The notes: generated by a model from the letters alone, not told the origin. Positions 33,609 to 43,160 are shown, counted from the stretch's first letter. The stretch: DNA of 47,204 bases from Anoxybacillus pushchinoensis (GCF_900111795.1 NZ_FOJQ01000015.1:1-47204), one strand, 5' to 3'. A program made the numbers and translations.

Positions 33609-34397
33609 TTACTCATAAAGCGCCCAATGGTTCGTCGGACCGTGTCCACTGCCGATGTGTAGCGCTTGTTCGACAGCAGCTTGAATAAATCGTTTTGCGA
33701 TATCAATCGCCTCATATATCGTTTTTCCTTTCGCCAGTTGCGCGGTGATGGCGGCAGCAAACGTACAACCTGTGCCGTGCGTATGTTTCGTTTCAATCCG
33801 TTCGCTTTTCCATTCGTAAAATCGTTCACCGTCATACAACAAGTCAACTAGTTCGCTTCCTTCGGCGTGTCCACCTTTCATGACAACGTACCGAACGCCC
33901 AGATGATGAAGCTTTTTTGCTGCCTCTTTTCGATCCTCGAACGTTTCAATTCGCATATTCGTTAACACTTCCGCTTCTGGAATGTTTGGCGTTAACACAT
34001 AAGCAAGCGGCAACATGTGACGTTTGAACGCTTCAATCGCTTCTTGCTTTAACAACGGGGCACCACCTTTTGCAACCATGACCGGATCGACGACGATGCG
34101 CGTCCATCTGTATTGAGCCGTTTTTTGAGCGACTAGCTCAATAATTTCATGGCTGAATAACATTCCCGTTTTTACCGCATCAGGCGACAAATCAACCGCA
34201 ACGGAATCGATTTGCTTTTCGATCGCCTCAAGCGGGAGCGGATATACCGCTTGCACACCGAGCGTATTTTGTGCCGTTACTGCTGTAATGGCTGACATGC
34301 CAAACACACGGAACTGGTGAAACGTTTTTAAATCCGCTTGAATGCCAGCCCCTCCACCGCTATCTGAACCAGCAATCGTCAACGCTTTATATACCAT
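33609..34397 (-). CDS. thiD: Hydroxymethylpyrimidine/phosphomethylpyrimidine kinase (262 aa)
   Basis: This enzyme phosphorylates HMP and HMP-phosphate to HMP-pyrophosphate for thiamin synthesis. It is a ribokinase-fold protein beginning ALTIAGSDSGGGAGIQADLKTF, with VDPVMVAKGG in the middle and HGTGCTFAAAI as the anion-hole/catalytic motif. ATG 34397 (MVYKAL) was chosen, three codons after an in-frame GTG. It is the last gene of the thi operon, 5 bp after thiF. No clear terminator follows. Confidence 0.95.
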   Translation of the reverse strand: MVYKALTIAGSDSGGGAGIQADLKTFHQFRVFGMSAITAVTAQNTLGVQAVYPLPLEAIEKQIDSVAVDLSPDAVKTGMLFSHEIIELVAQKTAQYRWTRIVVDPVMVAKGGAPLLKQEAIEAFKRHMLPLAYVLTPNIPEAEVLTNMRIETFEDRKEAAKKLHHLGVRYVVMKGGHAEGSELVDLLYDGERFYEWKSERIETKHTHGTGCTFAAAITAQLAKGKTIYEAIDIAKRFIQAAVEQALHIGSGHGPTNHWALYE

Positions 34398-34402
34398 ATC
34401 CC

Positions 34403-35422
34403 TCACCCCAAATATTGATAATATAACCTTTTTGCTTCTTGGATGTCATTTGTACCATGAATAAATACGCGCCCATCAAAAAAAACGACAAAACGATGCC
34501 AATCAACTGTAAACGAAAATAAATAGTCATTTCGCTCCACTTGAATGCCTTGTTGTTGTAAAAAAGAAATGAGCGTTGTCCATTCCCACCCATCTCTCTG
34601 GGCAGGACGAATTTGTACAGTATCACGTCCGCACAATACAGCAAATTTCGTTTCGTTTTCATATTGAAGCGCTGGATACGTTCGCTTATCGCCGCATGAC
34701 GGGCAACCGTCTTTTTTTATACGTTTGACGTCAATCATGCGGTATTGTCCACGCCATATATCAAACGAGACGAGTTTTCGATTGATGCGCTCATCATTCA
34801 CTAAAATTTTCAATGCTTCTGCCGTTTGATGGGCGACAACCATATGAACGACAGGACTAATGATGCCGGCTGTATCGCACGTCGCAACACCGAGCGGCAC
34901 TTCTTCAAGAAGACATCGTAAGCACGGCGTTTCATGCGGGATAATGACGTAGCTTAATCCATAACTACCTACACACGCCCCATAAATCCATGGCACAGCA
35001 TACTTTTGCGAAACATCGTTAATGATCATCCGCACGTCGAAATTATCGGTGCTATCGATGATGACATGAGGGCGATCGCGTGCAACAAGATACTCAAGCA
35101 ACCGCGCATCTGCATCCGCCACGATCGGCTCGATAACAACGTCGCTATTTATCGCGCGCAAATGCGTAGCGGCCGCCATCGCTTTTGGCAGGCGTTTGAT
35201 TGCATCTTCTTCCGTATATAGCTGCTGACGCTGTAAATTGCTCCACTCGACATAGTCGCGATCGACAATCGTTATTTTTCCAACTCCAGCTCTCACAAGC
35301 GTTTCAGCATTTGCTGCTCCAAGCGCGCCTGCCCCAACGACGAGCACACGTTTTTCACGAATACGTTGCTGACCTGTTGCACCAATTGGAGCAAACCGTT
35401 GTTGCCGCGAGTAACGATCCAT
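34403..35422 (-). CDS. thiF: ThiS adenylyltransferase ThiF (339 aa)
   Basis: This enzyme adenylates the C-terminal glycine of ThiS for sulfur loading. It is an E1-like protein with nucleotide loop VVGAGALGAANAETL, followed by VDRDYVEWSNLQRQ and DSTDNFDVR. A zinc site includes CLRC and CPSCG. The C-terminal part is a variable extension as in MoeB/ThiF proteins of Bacilli. The start overlaps the thiG stop codon (TAATG). Confidence 0.94.
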   Translation of the reverse strand: MDRYSRQQRFAPIGATGQQRIREKRVLVVGAGALGAANAETLVRAGVGKITIVDRDYVEWSNLQRQQLYTEEDAIKRLPKAMAAATHLRAINSDVVIEPIVADADARLLEYLVARDRPHVIIDSTDNFDVRMIINDVSQKYAVPWIYGACVGSYGLSYVIIPHETPCLRCLLEEVPLGVATCDTAGIISPVVHMVVAHQTAEALKILVNDERINRKLVSFDIWRGQYRMIDVKRIKKDGCPSCGDKRTYPALQYENETKFAVLCGRDTVQIRPAQRDGWEWTTLISFLQQQGIQVERNDYLFSFTVDWHRFVVFFDGRVFIHGTNDIQEAKRLYYQYLG

Positions 35423-36189
35423 TAGACGATGCTCATCCCTTCGAGCGGGCTACTTGCTGTCGCATATCGCCTTTTCGGAATTCTTCCAGCTTCATAGCCG
35501 AGTCTCCCTGCCTCAATCGCAAGTTTCATCGCTTTCGCCATTTTTACTGGGTCTTTCGCACAAGCAACAGCTGTATTTAACAACACTCCGTCAGCCCCAA
35601 GTTCCATTGCCAACGCTGCATCCGCTGGTCCACCAATGCCTGCATCAATAATGACAGGCACAGTTGCTTGTTCAATAATAAATTGAATGTGTAACGGATT
35701 GATAATGCCTTGACCCGATCCGATCGGTGACGCCCCCGGCATAATAGCATGGCAACCGAGCTGTTGCAGTCGTTTCGCCAACACGACGTCATCTGACGTG
35801 TAAGGTAAAACGATAAATCCTTCCTCTAACAGCATTTCTGTCGCTTTTAACGTCTCTACTGGATCAGGAAGCAACGTTCGGTCGCATCCGATCACTTCAA
35901 CTTTCACCATATCACAAAGCCCTGATGCTTTCGCTAATCGGGCGATGCGCACCGCTTCCTCTGCTGTTTTTGCCCCCGCTGTGTTCGGCAGTAACTTATA
36001 TTTCGTCACATCGATTTTTTCTAAAAAATTTGGTTGATTCGGTTCAAAAATGTTCATTCGGCGCACCGCAAACGTTAAAATTTCTGCCCCCGATGCCTCC
36101 ACAGCTTCTTTTTGAATGTCGATGTTCGGATACTTCCCTGTACCGAGCAACAGACGAGATTGAAATGTGTACGGACCAATTTGTAACAT
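35422..36189 (-). CDS. thiG: Thiazole synthase ThiG (255 aa)
   Basis: This enzyme builds thiazole phosphate from deoxyxylulose phosphate, dehydroglycine and ThiS-thiocarboxylate. It is a TIM barrel beginning [14 protein letters not shown]. The Schiff-base lysine is in [16 protein letters not shown] near residue 95. Phosphate-binding loops are [10 protein letters not shown] and GVLLNTA. It lies 1 bp after thiS. Confidence 0.96.
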   Translation of the reverse strand: MLQIGPYTFQSRLLLGTGKYPNIDIQKEAVEASGAEILTFAVRRMNIFEPNQPNFLEKIDVTKYKLLPNTAGAKTAEEAVRIARLAKASGLCDMVKVEVIGCDRTLLPDPVETLKATEMLLEEGFIVLPYTSDDVVLAKRLQQLGCHAIMPGASPIGSGQGIINPLHIQFIIEQATVPVIIDAGIGGPADAALAMELGADGVLLNTAVACAKDPVKMAKAMKLAIEAGRLGYEAGRIPKRRYATASSPLEGMSIV

Positions 36190-36190
36190 A

Positions 36191-36394
36191 TTATCCTCCC
36201 CCTACAAAATGAACAATTTCAATGCGATCGCCGTCCGCAATCGCTCTTTGCTCATAATTATCTTTTGGAACGATATCCATATTGATTTCGACAATCGCAA
36301 TCTTTTCATGAATATGAAAATGGCGTAACAGTTGAGCAACGGTACGCACATGATGAGGTAATTCAATCGTCTCACCATTAATGATGCAACGCAT
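36191..36394 (-). CDS. thiS: Sulfur-carrier protein ThiS (67 aa)
   Basis: This is a ubiquitin-fold carrier that ends in Gly-Gly-Gly (FVGGG) and whose terminal glycine becomes a thiocarboxylate. It begins [12 protein letters not shown]. It overlaps the end of thiO by 17 bp and is followed by thiG, so stoichiometry is set by translational coupling. Confidence 0.94.
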   Translation of the reverse strand: MRCIINGETIELPHHVRTVAQLLRHFHIHEKIAIVEINMDIVPKDNYEQRAIADGDRIEIVHFVGGG

Positions 36395-37499
36395 GCTTTC
36401 CCTCCTTTCTTGTAAGCGAAAACGGAGTCATATCAAATGGAACTTCTTTTCCTTCTACCATATCGCTGACGCATCGACCGGTGATGGCACTTAGTAAAAT
36501 GCCATTTCGATAATGCCCCGTCACAACGAATACGTTTGCATATTGTGGATGCTCTCCGATATATGGCATACCGTCTTTCGTTTGAGGACGAATGCCTGCC
36601 CAAGCTCCCTCAAACGTAGCGAAAGCAAGTTCAGGAACGATTCGCATCGCACGCGCTAACAATTCATGCACGCTGCACGCTTGCACTGTTTTATGAAACG
36701 AATGAACAAGCGCACTAGCCCCGATCACCAAGCGATTGTTTGCTTTCGGCACAATGTAACAACCGTTTTTTGCAAATACAGTCGCTCGTAAAAGACGTTT
36801 TTCTGTCGTGACAGCGATACACTCTCCTTTAACGGGATACATATGTAACGATAATTGGAGCTTTTCGGCGAAAAAAGGTGTCCATGCCCCGCACGCGATG
36901 ACGATTTGTTTTGCATATATCGTCCCGCGCGTCGTTTTTACTCCGACTATGCGCTCATCATCGAAAACAAAATCATATGCTTCTGTATACGGCAAAAATC
37001 GCGCTCCTTTAGCTATAGCGGCATGAGCAAACGCCAATGAAAGCTGCCGCGCATCAACTTGCTGATCGATTGTATACATCGCCCCATAGTCAGTTTGTAC
37101 ATACGGCTCCATTTGAGCAACTTCTTCTGCTGTCAACCAACGGACATGTTGTGGTTGTATACGCCTCCAAAATTCATAATGTTCCATTAATTTTCTATCC
37201 TCTTCATTTGTTGTAGCGATTTTTAGCATCCCTACATCGTTCCAGCCGATATTGATGTTCGTTAATTCAACCAATTCAGCGATGATGCTCGGAAATAACG
37301 ATTGGCTAGCAAGAGCAAGCGGAATAAGAGGATGATCGGTCGAAAACTCCGAATGAGCACCGAGCATCCCTGCCGCTGCCGATGATGCTTCTTGCGCTAG
37401 CTCACCGCGCTCAACAACTGTGACAGATGCCCCACGTTTTGCTAGCTCAAAAGCAACGCTACTGCCAATAATGCCTCCCCCGATAATTAAAACGTCCAT
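36378..37499 (-). CDS. thiO: Glycine oxidase ThiO (373 aa)
   Basis: This FAD enzyme oxidises glycine to the imine used by ThiG. The FAD motif is VLIIGGGIIGSSVAFELAKRG, followed by QEASSAAAGMLGAHSEF. The segments GIRPQTKDGMPYIGEH and GHYRNGILLS are typical of the DAO family near the C-terminus. It overlaps tenI by 13 bp. Use of ThiO rather than ThiH implies an oxygen-dependent thiazole route. Confidence 0.95.
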   Translation of the reverse strand: MDVLIIGGGIIGSSVAFELAKRGASVTVVERGELAQEASSAAAGMLGAHSEFSTDHPLIPLALASQSLFPSIIAELVELTNINIGWNDVGMLKIATTNEEDRKLMEHYEFWRRIQPQHVRWLTAEEVAQMEPYVQTDYGAMYTIDQQVDARQLSLAFAHAAIAKGARFLPYTEAYDFVFDDERIVGVKTTRGTIYAKQIVIACGAWTPFFAEKLQLSLHMYPVKGECIAVTTEKRLLRATVFAKNGCYIVPKANNRLVIGASALVHSFHKTVQACSVHELLARAMRIVPELAFATFEGAWAGIRPQTKDGMPYIGEHPQYANVFVVTGHYRNGILLSAITGRCVSDMVEGKEVPFDMTPFSLTRKEGKHALHH

Positions 37500-38101
37500 G
37501 TGCTCTCCCCCATTTGTTTTCGATATAATCGCACCATTTCCAACGGGTCATCGCCATAAAATATAGTGGACATCACCGCGATTCCTTTTGCACCTGCCAT
37601 AAACACATCGCGAACGTGCGCCGGTTGAATGCCGCCGATCGCGATTACAGGAATGTGTACGCGACACGTCAACTGCTGCAACACTGTAACCCCTCGCGGT
37701 TTCACTCCTTCTTTACAACTCGTTTCGTAAATATGCCCAAAAATCACATAGTCCGCCCCTTCATTTTCCGCTTGTTTCGCTTCTTCAAACGTATGAACGG
37801 AACGGCCGACACGCAAAAAAGGAAAACGTTCCTTTACTCGTTTTGGCGATAAGCTATGATGTGCAAGCTGAACCCCGCCCACGCCGTAGACGACCGCAAC
37901 GTCTACGCGATCGTTGATGACGATTTTTTCCGCAGGCACACCTGCTTGAAGCAGTTTTTCTACAATGATCCCAATCTCTTTTGCCGAACGATGCTTTTCA
38001 CGAATATGAATGAAATGAGCATAGGTGTGAACGAGCGATGAAATGTGAACGAGCGCATCTATTGACTGCTTTCCAGTTGAAATGAGATGAAGTTCTCCCA
38101 T
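37487..38101 (-). CDS. tenI: Thiazole tautomerase TenI (204 aa)
   Basis: This is a ThiE-like TIM-barrel protein. B. subtilis TenI aromatises the thiazole product of ThiG and does not act as thiamin phosphate synthase. Family segments are INDRVDVAVVYGVGGVQLAHHSL, VGRSVHT and VIAIGGI. ATG 38101 (MGELHLIS) was preferred, with AAGGA about 11 nt upstream. It directly follows ykoC, whose stop codon it overlaps. Confidence 0.88.
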   Translation of the reverse strand: MGELHLISTGKQSIDALVHISSLVHTYAHFIHIREKHRSAKEIGIIVEKLLQAGVPAEKIVINDRVDVAVVYGVGGVQLAHHSLSPKRVKERFPFLRVGRSVHTFEEAKQAENEGADYVIFGHIYETSCKEGVKPRGVTVLQQLTCRVHIPVIAIGGIQPAHVRDVFMAGAKGIAVMSTIFYGDDPLEMVRLYRKQMGESTWTF

Positions 38102-38102
38102 A

Positions 38103-38897
38103 TTACCGCACATCCTTCACCGCAACGTATGGGAACACATCCGCCATATAATACCCAACAGCAACAATCATACATATGACAACAAATAAATAAACATCAT
38201 ATTTTCCGAGCTTTACTTCATAATAAAATGTTCGCTTTCGGTCATTTGTAAATCCTTTCGTCTCCATGGCAACTGCAATGCGCTGAGCGCGCCGAATGCT
38301 TTGCGATAAAAGCGGGATAGCATATCGCTTCACAAGTTCAAGTTTGCCGCGAAATCCGCTCGCTTTGGCGGCTCGTCGTACTTTCAACGCCTGATGTACC
38401 GTTTGAAATTCTTCGATCATGATCGGCAGTAAGCGAATAGCCGCTAAAAAGCTATATGCGTATTTTGGCTGCAACTTCACTTGTTGCATAAGCGAATAAA
38501 ATAAAAGCACTGGCTTTGTCGTGAGCGCAAACATCAATCCGAAAATCGCAAATAAAAGGGCGCGAAACCCGAGATGTACACCGCGATAAAAACTTTCTTC
38601 TGTAATGTGAATAAGCCCCCAGCGAAACCACGTCGTTTCTCCCTTGCCAAACAAAATCATCGACGACGATGTAGACACGAAAATAAAAAGAAACGGGAGA
38701 AGAAATAAAAAGATATGTTTCATTCGATAGCCGCTAAACAATATAAACAGCACCGTAAACCCAACCGCCCAGTTCATAAGCACGTTCGGGTTATGAACAA
38801 AAACGATGACGACAAACATCGGCAAAAATAAAAGCAGTTTCGCTGTCGGATTCGTTTGATGCAACCACGTTTCTTTATGTTCCATACTCCATCTCAT
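38103..38897 (-). CDS. ykoC: ECF-type transporter permease (T component) YkoC (264 aa)
   Basis: This is the membrane coupling subunit of a thiamin-precursor importer. It has about five helices and the T-component motif region AIRLLPIMIEEFQTVHQALKVRR followed by a second Arg-rich helix (SIRRAQRIAVAMETKGF). The start was set at ATG 38897 (MRWSMEHKE) with GAGGTGG 6 nt upstream, and it overlaps ykoD by 23 bp. The Met at residue 5 is also possible. Confidence 0.88.
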   Translation of the reverse strand: MRWSMEHKETWLHQTNPTAKLLLFLPMFVVIVFVHNPNVLMNWAVGFTVLFILFSGYRMKHIFLFLLPFLFIFVSTSSSMILFGKGETTWFRWGLIHITEESFYRGVHLGFRALLFAIFGLMFALTTKPVLLFYSLMQQVKLQPKYAYSFLAAIRLLPIMIEEFQTVHQALKVRRAAKASGFRGKLELVKRYAIPLLSQSIRRAQRIAVAMETKGFTNDRKRTFYYEVKLGKYDVYLFVVICMIVAVGYYMADVFPYVAVKDVR

Positions 38898-40344
38898 CAT
38901 ATTCCACCTCGCACAACGATCCGCGGCGCAATCTTTTCTCAGCGACAAGCTTTCCGTTTTCAATGACCCATCGTCTCGTGGCGAATTGTGACACGATGCG
39001 CTCATCGTGTGTTACCATCACGATCGCTTTTCCTTGTTGCCGATACGCTTCGAGCCATTCAAGCAGCGCAAACGTATTTTTCGCATCTTGCCCGAACGTC
39101 GGTTCATCAAGCAACAATAAGCGATGGCTCTCTGCCACCGATGCAGCAACGCTTAGCCGCCTTTTTTGCCCCATCGACAATTGATATGGATGTAAATGTC
39201 TCTGGTCAGCTAAATGAAAGCGAGCAAGCAACTGCTCTACTTTTTCTGCAATCTCGTTTTCCTTGCGCTTCTCGAGCCGCAAGCCGTATGCCAACTCATC
39301 ATCGACACGATGTGTGACAAATTGAAATTCTGGATTTTGAAATACAAAAGCCATGTTGTCGTATAACGACTCCTCATCTATGATCTGATGGCCTTGCCAA
39401 TACAAATCGCCTTCTGTTCGAATTAATTTCATCAAGCTTTGCAGCAACGTACTTTTTCCGGCCCCGTTTTCCCCTGTAACCGCAATCCATTCTCCTGCAT
39501 AAATCGTCAAATGGTTGACTGCGATTTTCTCTTCTTTTTGTCGAAAGCCACGGAGCGATGGCACATGTAAAAGAACGTCTCCCTCTGCATACGGTTGTTG
39601 CGCAGTTTTTGGCTTTTCATACGCCTCCCACACCCCTGGGTACCAAATGCCTTGTTCATCGATAAACGAGCGATACGTTGAAAACACGACGTGCGTCGGA
39701 CCATCAGCGATAATATCGCCATGTTCGTTAAATAAAACGATGCGCTCAACAAAGTCGAGAATGTGATCAATTTTATGCTCGACGATAACAACAGTTCGAT
39801 CTTCTGCCACTTCTTTTAACGTTTCCCATACCGCTTTCGTTCCTCCTTCATCAAGAAGCGCTGTCGGTTCATCTAAAAATAGCACATCAGGCTCAAGCGC
39901 CAAAACCGATGCAAGCGCCAATCGCTGTTTCATGCCCCCCGATAGCGTTTGAATCGGTACGTGAACGTGCGGCAGACGAAGGCGAACAAGTTGAAGAACG
40001 TGAGCGATTTTTTCATCCATGTGGGCGCGAGGTACACCGAGATTTTCAAGCACAAACGCTATTTCTTCGTCGACGTATGGCATGCAAAACTGAGAATCTG
40101 GATCTTGAAACACATAGCCTGCACGCTTTGGAACATGAAGCTCTTTCGCTTTCATCGGCACATCGACAGAGCGTGGGATAATCCCTGCCATTACTTGTAG
40201 TAGCGTCGATTTTCCACACCCTGACGGACCTAAAAACAACACTTTCTCTCCTTTTTCAATCGAAAGCGATAAATCTGTAAATAATCGCTTTTTTGCTCCA
40301 GGAAACTTTAATCGGAGTTGCTCAATGTGAACGGCTTTTATCAA
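38875..40344 (-). CDS. ykoD: ECF-type transporter double ATPase YkoD (489 aa)
   Basis: Two ABC cassettes are fused. The first has LGPSGCGKSTLL, QTLSGGMKQRLALA and VLFLDEPTALLD. The second has TGENGAGKSTLL, YQLSMGQKRRLSVAA and LLLLDEPTFGQD. The Walker B Glu is present in both. A TTG at 40344 (MIKAVHIEQ) has AAGGTG 6 nt upstream; the GTG three codons earlier lies inside that site. It works with YkoC and YkoE. Confidence 0.92.
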   Translation of the reverse strand: MIKAVHIEQLRLKFPGAKKRLFTDLSLSIEKGEKVLFLGPSGCGKSTLLQVMAGIIPRSVDVPMKAKELHVPKRAGYVFQDPDSQFCMPYVDEEIAFVLENLGVPRAHMDEKIAHVLQLVRLRLPHVHVPIQTLSGGMKQRLALASVLALEPDVLFLDEPTALLDEGGTKAVWETLKEVAEDRTVVIVEHKIDHILDFVERIVLFNEHGDIIADGPTHVVFSTYRSFIDEQGIWYPGVWEAYEKPKTAQQPYAEGDVLLHVPSLRGFRQKEEKIAVNHLTIYAGEWIAVTGENGAGKSTLLQSLMKLIRTEGDLYWQGHQIIDEESLYDNMAFVFQNPEFQFVTHRVDDELAYGLRLEKRKENEIAEKVEQLLARFHLADQRHLHPYQLSMGQKRRLSVAASVAESHRLLLLDEPTFGQDAKNTFALLEWLEAYRQQGKAIVMVTHDERIVSQFATRRWVIENGKLVAEKRLRRGSLCEVEYDEMEYGT

Positions 40345-40356
40345 TGATGTCACCTT

Positions 40357-40941
40357 CTATTGATCCAACGAATCGTAATCTTCTTTTGATGTCGGGCGCA
40401 ACAATTGTGTCACACCTGTTTTTTCAAGTGCTTTCACAAGGGAATAAGCAAACAATCCCGAAATCACGATCGCCCCAACAAAGCGTGCACTGATGAGTAA
40501 CGTTAAGTTCCACCACGCTAATTGATCGATGTAACCTTTGTAAAAATCAAGCACGAGCGAAGCGACCGTCGAACCGATTGCCGCAAGCGACACAACTGCA
40601 ACATCAAAACGTTTATAGCGGAAAGCAGCAAACACAAGCTCAGCAAACAATCCTTGTAAAAGACCGTAAAGCAGTACTTCTAACCCCCACTCAGAACCAA
40701 CTAAAAACTCCCCAGATGCAGCGGCGACCTCAGCAAGCAATGCCACCCCCGGCTTACGAATGAGTAAATATGCGACTGTAGCGGCGATAAACCACATGCC
40801 GTAAATAAGCTGATCAATATGAAGCCCGAGCGGCTTTACCGCATAGTAAAGCGGCCCCCACACTTTATACACAATACCAAATACAATTGCTATAACAACG
40901 GTCGTTAATACATCTGTCAATTTAAGCCCTTTCGTTTGCAT
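40357..40941 (-). CDS. ykoE: Thiamin-precursor ECF substrate-binding subunit YkoE (194 aa)
   Basis: This is an integral membrane S component with five or six helices. It begins KLTDVLTTVVIAIVFGIVYKVWGPLYY and contains EVAAASGEFLVGSEWG, as in the YkoE family. YkoE-type systems are predicted to import hydroxymethylpyrimidine or thiamin and are regulated by TPP riboswitches. ATG 40941 has AAAGGGGAG about 7 nt upstream, so it overlaps tenA by 20 bp. YkoF, the soluble partner of B. subtilis, is not present. Confidence 0.9.
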   Translation of the reverse strand: MQTKGLKLTDVLTTVVIAIVFGIVYKVWGPLYYAVKPLGLHIDQLIYGMWFIAATVAYLLIRKPGVALLAEVAAASGEFLVGSEWGLEVLLYGLLQGLFAELVFAAFRYKRFDVAVVSLAAIGSTVASLVLDFYKGYIDQLAWWNLTLLISARFVGAIVISGLFAYSLVKALEKTGVTQLLRPTSKEDYDSLDQ

Positions 40942-41617
40942 GAACACTCCCCTTTCCAATTGGCCAATATTCTAATTTGTACGCCATCTCCCAAAATAAA
41001 TACTCGTATTGACTGCTGATCCAAAAGTGTTGCTTCATTCGCTCACGTTCTTTCTCGCTCGCTGTTTTTGCGATGTCGTTTAACCGTGCAATTTGTTGCT
41101 CGACAAGCTGTTTAAACCAGTCGGAGCCGTACGCTTCAATCCATTTCGCATAAATCGGCTGCTTCGGTTTGCAATGCTTCAATCTCTCCCCGATTTCGTA
41201 ATACAACCAATAGCACGGCAAAATGGCTGCCAATACATCGCCAAAACGTCCTGCAAATGCTGCTCGATACATGTGCGACGTGTAAGCATAAGCGGTTGGT
41301 GACGGAACAAACGACGCCTTTTCTTCCTCGGTAACATGAAGCTCTTTCATAAACATCTCATGCAAACGAAGTTCAGCTTCATATGTGTTTTGCGCATGAT
41401 TGGCCATGCTCGCTGTCGTTTGTAAATCGTCGGCCATCGCCCCGCCAAGCGCTTGCACTTTTGCAAAGTGCGTCAAATAATATGAATCTTGTAATACATA
41501 ATAACGAAAACAACGTAAATCAAGTGTTCCTTCCCCTAACTCCTTCACAAACGGATGATGAAAGCTCGCCTCCCAAATCGGATCGACAGCTTTGCGCAAT
41601 TGCTCTGAAAACAACAT
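40922..41617 (-). CDS. tenA: Aminopyrimidine aminohydrolase TenA (231 aa)
   Basis: This is a salvage enzyme (thiaminase II family) that converts aminopyrimidine from degraded thiamin to HMP. It is all-helical, with YVLQDSYYL near residue 40, the catalytic Cys in AAILPCYWLYYEIGERL and the Glu in FWEMAYKLEYWP. The start ATG has AAGGGGGAGAG upstream. It is the first gene of the operon behind the riboswitch terminator. Confidence 0.95.
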   Translation of the reverse strand: MLFSEQLRKAVDPIWEASFHHPFVKELGEGTLDLRCFRYYVLQDSYYLTHFAKVQALGGAMADDLQTTASMANHAQNTYEAELRLHEMFMKELHVTEEEKASFVPSPTAYAYTSHMYRAAFAGRFGDVLAAILPCYWLYYEIGERLKHCKPKQPIYAKWIEAYGSDWFKQLVEQQIARLNDIAKTASEKERERMKQHFWISSQYEYLFWEMAYKLEYWPIGKGSVHANERA

Positions 41618-41644
41618 GTCCTCTCCCCCTTATGAAAAATAAAA

Positions 41645-41674
41645 AACCACTTTCTTTGCGTAAAGAAAGTGGTT
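41645..41674 (-). terminator. Riboswitch-controlled terminator before tenA
   Basis: A 13-bp perfect stem (AACCACTTTCTTT with AAAGAAAGTGGTT) with a 4-nt loop is followed on the minus strand by a T-run. It lies between the TPP element and tenA, the place for TPP-induced premature termination. Confidence 0.88.
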
Positions 41675-41714
41675 AATAAACGATGGAATTTGATATAAAG
41701 ACACACTTCGCACC

Positions 41715-41810
41715 GTTTCCACTTCCCTACGCTGGTATGATCCAGATCAGGTTCTAAGGGTCTCAAAGGCACACTTTGATCTCAGCCTATCTAAAGGCCC
41801 CCCTAGTGGA
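41715..41810 (-). promoter_or_regulatory. TPP riboswitch (THI element)
   Basis: On the minus strand the conserved THI-box parts appear in order: GGGGGGCC, GGCTGAGATC, GAGACCCTTAGAACC, TGATCTGGATCATACCAGCG and TAGGGAAG. These include the CUGAGA and ACCUGAUCUGG segments that bind the pyrimidine and pyrophosphate of TPP. With the downstream terminator it should switch off the ten-gene operon when TPP is plentiful. Confidence 0.96.
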
Positions 41811-41839
41811 ATACATTTGTGTTATTGACTTTGTCACTA

Positions 41840-41867
41840 ATATTAGCATATTTCACTCAATTGTCAA
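41840..41867 (-). promoter_or_regulatory. Promoter of the thiamin operon
   Basis: On the minus strand TTGACA (41862-41867) and TAATAT (41840-41845) are 16 bp apart, with TG one base from the -10. Transcription would start about 20 nt before the riboswitch. Confidence 0.75.
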
Positions 41868-41947
41868 ATATTTTTTATCCATCATTTGCGCACATCATTT
41901 TCTTCCTGTATGCTAAAGTAGCGAATATATAGTCAGGAGTGGGAAAC

Positions 41948-43132
41948 ATGGCAAATGTTTTTTTAAAACGAAAGCGAAAAAAGCGGCTCGAACTTGGACA
42001 TCCATGGGTGTTTCAAAGTGAAGTCGATTATATTGAAGGGGATTTTGAACCGGGTGATTTCGTCAACGTATATAACCATCAACGTCATTTTCTAGCGAAA
42101 GGATATATCAATCCGAAATCACAAATGATCGTGCGCGTGTTGACGCAAAATCCAAATGATGAATTAAATGCGCAATTTTTTATGAACCGTATTCGACAAG
42201 CATGGGCGTATCGCGAACGCATGATTCCTGGCGTCCGTTCATGCCGCGCCATTTATGGTGAAGCAGATTTTTTACCTGGATTGATCGTTGATAAGTACGA
42301 GGATGTGCTTGTCGTACAAATTTTATCGCTCGGCATGGAAAAACGAAAAGAATGGATTTTACAAGCTCTTCTTGACGTTTTTCACCCGAAAGCTATTTAT
42401 TTGCGCAACGACGTACACGTGCGTGAATTAGAAGGACTAAAACAAGAAAAAGGATTTTGGTATGGCACGTGCGATACGAACGTACAAATTGAGGAAAATG
42501 GCGTCAAATATATTGTTGATATTGAAAATGGACAAAAAACAGGATTTTTCTTCGATCAACGCCAAAATCGTGCTGCGATTCAACCGCTTATTACAAGCGA
42601 ATCGACCGTGCTCGATTGCTTTACACATACAGGTTCATTTATGTTAAATGCTTGCTTATATGGAGCAAAACATGTTACTGCTGTCGATATTTCAGAGCAT
42701 GCCATTGAAACAGCAAAACGAAACGCCGCGCTAAACGGATTTACAAATGTACAGTTTGTCGTCGCAAACGCGTTTGATTATTTACGCGAATGTGTGCAAG
42801 AGGGGAAAAAATGGGACGTTGTCATCATTGACCCGCCGGCGTTTGCAAAATCTGCTCATGCGGTGCCGAAAGCGCTCGCCGGTTATAAAGACATTAACTT
42901 AAACGGCTTAAAACTTGTGAAAGACGGCGGCTTTTTCGTCACAGCAAGTTGTTCGTATCATGTGCATCCCGACATGTTTCAAGCTATGGTTGCCGAAGCG
43001 GCATTTGACGCAAAGAAAGTTTTACGTCAAATTCATTGGAGCGGCGCAGGATACGACCATCCAAAACTGCTTGCCGCCGACGAAGGCGACTATTTAAAAT
43101 TTGCCATTTACGAAGTGCATTCACGCAAATAA
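41948..43132 (+). CDS. rRNA large-subunit cytosine methyltransferase, RlmI/YwbD-like (394 aa)
   Basis: This is a SAM-dependent methyltransferase with an N-terminal PUA-like RNA-binding domain (about 1-75; RKKRLELGHPWVFQSE). A RlmI-type middle domain and a Rossmann catalytic domain follow (VLDCFTHTGSFML as motif I, VVIIDPPAFAKS as motif IV, SCSYHV near the end). ATG 41948 (MANVFLKRK) with AGGAGTGGG upstream was chosen over a GTG three codons earlier. It is monocistronic, with a terminator at its stop. The exact methylated base is inferred from the family. Confidence 0.9.
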   Translation: MANVFLKRKRKKRLELGHPWVFQSEVDYIEGDFEPGDFVNVYNHQRHFLAKGYINPKSQMIVRVLTQNPNDELNAQFFMNRIRQAWAYRERMIPGVRSCRAIYGEADFLPGLIVDKYEDVLVVQILSLGMEKRKEWILQALLDVFHPKAIYLRNDVHVRELEGLKQEKGFWYGTCDTNVQIEENGVKYIVDIENGQKTGFFFDQRQNRAAIQPLITSESTVLDCFTHTGSFMLNACLYGAKHVTAVDISEHAIETAKRNAALNGFTNVQFVVANAFDYLRECVQEGKKWDVVIIDPPAFAKSAHAVPKALAGYKDINLNGLKLVKDGGFFVTASCSYHVHPDMFQAMVAEAAFDAKKVLRQIHWSGAGYDHPKLLAADEGDYLKFAIYEVHSRK

Positions 43133-43160
43133 AACAGGTTGGGGCATCCTAACCTGTTTT
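43131..43160 (+). terminator. Terminator of the rRNA methyltransferase gene
   Basis: AAAACAGGTT and AACCTGTTTT form a 10-bp perfect stem with a 10-nt loop, overlapping the stop codon. Confidence 0.85.
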
